From the NCBI RefSeq assembly GCF_000344785.1, contig NC_020506.1, forward strand, positions 1,674,001 to 1,738,000: 64,000 nt of DNA. The letters are read 5' to 3'. This document shows positions 61,436 through 64,000 of the stretch, in pieces. The stretch's first letter is position 1, and every line of letters begins with the position of its first letter. The stretch comes from Corynebacterium callunae DSM 20147. Lineage in GTDB: Bacteria > Actinomycetota > Actinomycetes > Mycobacteriales > Mycobacteriaceae. Both the position numbers and the translations under genes were made by a program. The notes below the pieces were generated by a model. The model searched no databases. It worked only from the letters and a program-made list of their open reading frames with translations, and was not told the origin of the DNA.

Positions 61436-62397
61436 TCCTAACTGTTACAGTCAGTCCCTATTTGCTCAGCACCAATGAAGTCAGCGGTGACATCAACATA
61501 GGTGAGGCAAATCCCATCACTCAAGTCTCTACCGTTGCTGGCGGTTTCGGCACTGGTGTAGCCGCCACGCTGTTTTATGGCGGTGTAGAAACCTTCACGG
61601 TATTCCCCGCTCCAGAAATTTCACACTATCTGCGCCTGGTTACCTTGGCAGGTCTCCCCCATGAGATCATTCCCGTTCCAGGTCCCATCCCGATGCATCT
61701 GACCATGAGAGATTCCACCGGCCATGAAACTCGCTTTAAGCATTCACCTATGCCTTTGGATATTTCACAACTAGCTATTCTGCGCGATCTAGTGGTGCGT
61801 CGAGCTGAAGATGCTACTTGGGTTCTCTTAGGCGGTAATCTGCCCGCTATCGCTCCAGCAGCTTGGTATGTGGACGTGGTACGTTCCTTGCGCCTATATC
61901 ACCCAGATGTCAAAGTTGCGATCGCTGCCACTGGTGCTGCTTTGCGTGCGGTAGTGCGCCAGCTGGCAGCCACTGCGCCGGACACTTTGATTATTCCCTC
62001 TGAAGAACTTGAACTCAGCGGTGGCCATACTCCAGGCAGCTTGCGCGATCCGTGGGCTCATGGCGATCATGCCCCACTTCTTAATGCCGCCAAGTCCTTG
62101 GTTAAGAAGGGTATTAGGCAGGTCATAATCACCAACAAGCGCACCGAGGCAATCTTGGTCTCCGAAGATGAAGCACTGCTATGCACTTATACTCAGGCTT
62201 CCGGAAAACAAGGTGTCAATTGGCGGGAATCTTTCACGGCGGGTTTCTTGTCTTCCAATTTGGAAGTTGATGATTCGGCAGTAAATCTTGCTCGCGCGGT
62301 GGCTTATGCCAATGCTGAAGGCAGTGAGTGGGATAACTTCATTCCCACCCCAGACCGCTTGCAACCACAATTTGTGGAGATCCGTGCTCTGACTTAG
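61432..62397 (+). CDS. fruK: 1-phosphofructokinase-like PfkB protein with degenerate active site
   Basis: Member of the PfkB sugar kinase family, sharing an operon with sugR. The 321-residue product keeps the fold-length and the start MILTVTVSPYLLSTNEVSGD, but both PfkB signatures are changed: the N-terminal GGKG is AGGFGTG and the C-terminal DxxGAGD is GVNWRESFTAGFL, so the catalytic base Asp is absent. It may lack kinase activity. GTG 61432 overlaps the sugR stop. In C. glutamicum a second fruK copy lies nearby in the fructose PTS cluster, which is not in this window. Confidence 0.85.
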   Translation: MILTVTVSPYLLSTNEVSGDINIGEANPITQVSTVAGGFGTGVAATLFYGGVETFTVFPAPEISHYLRLVTLAGLPHEIIPVPGPIPMHLTMRDSTGHETRFKHSPMPLDISQLAILRDLVVRRAEDATWVLLGGNLPAIAPAAWYVDVVRSLRLYHPDVKVAIAATGAALRAVVRQLAATAPDTLIIPSEELELSGGHTPGSLRDPWAHGDHAPLLNAAKSLVKKGIRQVIITNKRTEAILVSEDEALLCTYTQASGKQGVNWRESFTAGFLSSNLEVDDSAVNLARAVAYANAEGSEWDNFIPTPDRLQPQFVEIRALT

Positions 62398-62411
62398 CAC
62401 AAAAACACAAC

Positions 62412-62451
62412 AAAAAGTGGCTCGAAGTTCAACAGAACTTCGAGCCACTTT
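62412..62451. terminator. Bidirectional terminator between fruK and ptsI
   Basis: AAAGTGGCTCGAAGTTC, loop AACA, GAACTTCGAGCCACTTT: 17-bp stem with short A and T runs. Confidence 0.93.
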
Positions 62452-62492
62452 CACATGTGGGCCTTAACTCCTAAGTGTTAAGGCTCCAGGTC

Positions 62493-64000
62493 TTACTTAT
62501 TTGCTGCTTCGATTACTGCGCGGACAGCGGCACGAGCTTCGGTTGCGCCTTCTGCATCCAAAGCTGCCTCGGCAGCCTTCTTACAGGTCTCCAAGTCAAC
62601 TTCAGCCAGCTGAGCGCCGACTGCAGCAAGTGCAGTTGAAGCGGCTGACAGGGAGTTAACTCCCAGGCCGGTCAAAACAGTTGCCAACAGTGGATCAGCG
62701 GCTGCTTCGCCACAAACACCAACTGGGGTGTCAAAGCGCTGACCCTCATCACAGGTGTGCTTGATCAAACGCAGAACCGCTGGCTGCCAAGGATCAGTCA
62801 GGTATGCCAATTCTGGGGACATGCGGTCTGCAGCCATGGTGTACTGGGTGAGGTCATTGGTACCGATGGATACGAAGTCCAGGTGTGGCATGATCTTATC
62901 GGCCATGAGGGAAGCTGCTGGAACTTCGATCATTGCGCCGGCAATAAGTCCGCGCTCGCGACACATATCAGCAAACCACTTGGCTTCATAAGCGGTGGCC
63001 ACCATTGGTGCCATAACCCAGGTTGGAGCTTCGTCGCCACGGCCAAGACCTGCAACAGCCTTGGCAATTGCATCAAGCTGACGGGTGAGCAATTCAACAT
63101 TGCCGCGGGCAATACGCAGACCACGCACGCCCAAAGCAGGGTTCATTTCATCTGCCATAGAAGCAAATGGAACTGGCTTATCGGAACCGGCATCCAAGGA
63201 TCGAACCACGATCTTGGATTCTGGGAATGCTGCCAGCACCTGGGAGTAAACCTCTGCCTGCTCTTCTACAGAAGGCTCTTCAGTGGCAGAAAGGAAGCAC
63301 AATTCGGTACGGAAGAGGCCAATGCCTTCAGCTTCAGTTTCTGCTGCCTGACGTGCGGTGTTGCCATCTTGGACGTTGGCAAGCAACTGCACACGGTGAC
63401 CGTCCTTAGTTTGGGCTGGGCCCTTCCACTCGGCGATACGAGCAGCCTGCTCCATAGACTCAGCAACCAACTGGGTTGCCTCAGCTTCGTCCGCGTTACG
63501 GGTGATAGTGCCGAGGCTGCCGTCGATAAGCACCTTTTCGCCGGACTTGATGTCCTTGATCTTGGGGCCGGTGGCGACAATACAAGGAACGTTTAGCTGG
63601 CGCGCGATGATGGCGGTGTGGCTGGTTGGGCCACCGAGCTCAGTAACCAAGCCTACGAAGAGCTCGGTATCAAGCGCTGCGGTATCTGCTGGGGAAAGGT
63701 CATCAGCAAAGAGCACAACCTGGCCAGAAACATCAGGCAAGCCTGGCTCTTCTTCGCCGCGGAGCTCTGCGATAACGCGGTCACGGATATCGCGCAGGTC
63801 GGTGGTGCGCTCTGCAATGAGGCCACCAGCAGCTTCAAACATGGAGATGAACTTGGTGGTTGCTGCAACTACGGCGTATTCCGCAGGGTGTCCACCCTTC
63901 ACGCCCTTAATAACAGCTTTGCGCCAACCACGGTCATTAACCATGCCTGCAGTCGCCTTGAGGACCTCAGCAGCTGGGCCCTCAGCATGTGCTGAGCGCT
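62493..64000 (-). CDS. ptsI: PTS enzyme I (partial, N-terminus outside window)
   Basis: Phosphoenolpyruvate-protein phosphotransferase that starts the PTS relay by passing phosphate from PEP to HPr. About 502 residues are visible, reading from base 64000 as SAHAEGPAAEVLKATAGMVN and onward, so about 65 of the usual 568 are missing. The phosphohistidine is in GGPTSHTAIIARQ, PEP-binding Arg in GVRGLRIARGN, then FVSIGTNDLTQYTMAADR and VGVCGEAAADPLLATVLTGLGV with the proton-donor Cys. The open frame to 64000 has no start. Divergent from the sugR-fruK operon, its expected regulator. Confidence 0.97.
   Translation of the reverse strand, partial: RSAHAEGPAAEVLKATAGMVNDRGWRKAVIKGVKGGHPAEYAVVAATTKFISMFEAAGGLIAERTTDLRDIRDRVIAELRGEEEPGLPDVSGQVVLFADDLSPADTAALDTELFVGLVTELGGPTSHTAIIARQLNVPCIVATGPKIKDIKSGEKVLIDGSLGTITRNADEAEATQLVAESMEQAARIAEWKGPAQTKDGHRVQLLANVQDGNTARQAAETEAEGIGLFRTELCFLSATEEPSVEEQAEVYSQVLAAFPESKIVVRSLDAGSDKPVPFASMADEMNPALGVRGLRIARGNVELLTRQLDAIAKAVAGLGRGDEAPTWVMAPMVATAYEAKWFADMCRERGLIAGAMIEVPAASLMADKIMPHLDFVSIGTNDLTQYTMAADRMSPELAYLTDPWQPAVLRLIKHTCDEGQRFDTPVGVCGEAAADPLLATVLTGLGVNSLSAASTALAAVGAQLAEVDLETCKKAAEAALDAEGATEARAAVRAVIEAANK

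Noticed and set aside
1..64000. CRISPR arrays, insertion sequences, integrases, rRNA operon
   Set aside because: No regularly spaced repeats, no transposase or integrase frames and no rRNA sequence; only short local repeats were found.

Overview
The window is a chromosomal segment of a Corynebacterium close to C. glutamicum. The protein set is diagnostic: the arabinan transferase AftC, DivS next to LexA, SugR beside a 1-phosphofructokinase-like gene and ptsI, DtxR next to galE, an OxyR with redox cysteines at residues 206 and 215, paired sigma factors SigA and SigB, and many actinobacteria-only DUF proteins. As far as I remember the C. glutamicum map, the gene order matches it almost gene for gene (secDF through ptsI). 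The main exception is that nothing lies between the tRNA-Val(CAC) gene and the next core gene, where C. glutamicum ATCC 13032 carries the large CGP3 prophage. I see no insertion sequence, integrase, CRISPR array, rRNA or plasmid feature.

Layout. 1-8.2 kb (minus): a cut-off peptide-binding lipoprotein, secF, secD, yajC, ruvB, ruvA, ruvC and a YebC-family regulator, covering export and Holliday-junction repair. 8.5-9.9 kb: divergent acyl-CoA thioesterase and a DUF3817 membrane protein. 10-15.9 kb (minus): a tight operon thrS - HIT protein - pgsA - patA - pimA - small membrane protein, which builds phosphatidylinositol mannosides; thrS has a long, structured leader. 16.1-18.6 kb (minus): a metal cassette of CopC-like protein, PCuAC copper chaperone and Tat-exported DyP peroxidase. 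18.9-19.8 kb: six tRNA genes, including a duplicated Gly-Val block. 19.9-25.7 kb (mostly plus): RibD-like reductase, aftC, msrB, DUF3000 and RNase D, with hemQ opposite. 25.7-32.9 kb (mostly minus): dxs, a TRAM rRNA methyltransferase, DUF3710, dut, DUF4193 and an inositol monophosphatase.

33-45.6 kb: polyphosphate glucokinase, sigA, membrane proteins, an SF2 helicase overlapping DUF3039, a methyltransferase, dtd, sigB, dtxR and galE. 45.6-58.2 kb: DUF4192, a PAC2-family protein, a 949-base gap that appears to encode a structured minus-strand RNA of about 200 nt, a DUF3516 helicase, oxyR, a membrane protein and hrpA. 58.3-64 kb: nrdR, divS and lexA (SOS), then sugR, fruK and the C-terminal part of ptsI (sugar PTS control).

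Most genes are ordinary core genes. The observations most worth a second look are the unassigned RNA in the 48.2-49.1 kb gap, the fructokinase homologue that has lost both PfkB signature motifs, the empty prophage site, the structured thrS leader, the repeat array upstream of hemQ, and the translationally coupled DUF3039-helicase pair. Many single-gene plus-strand units have a -10-like TAnnnT hexamer six to eight bases before the start codon, which fits leaderless mRNAs.
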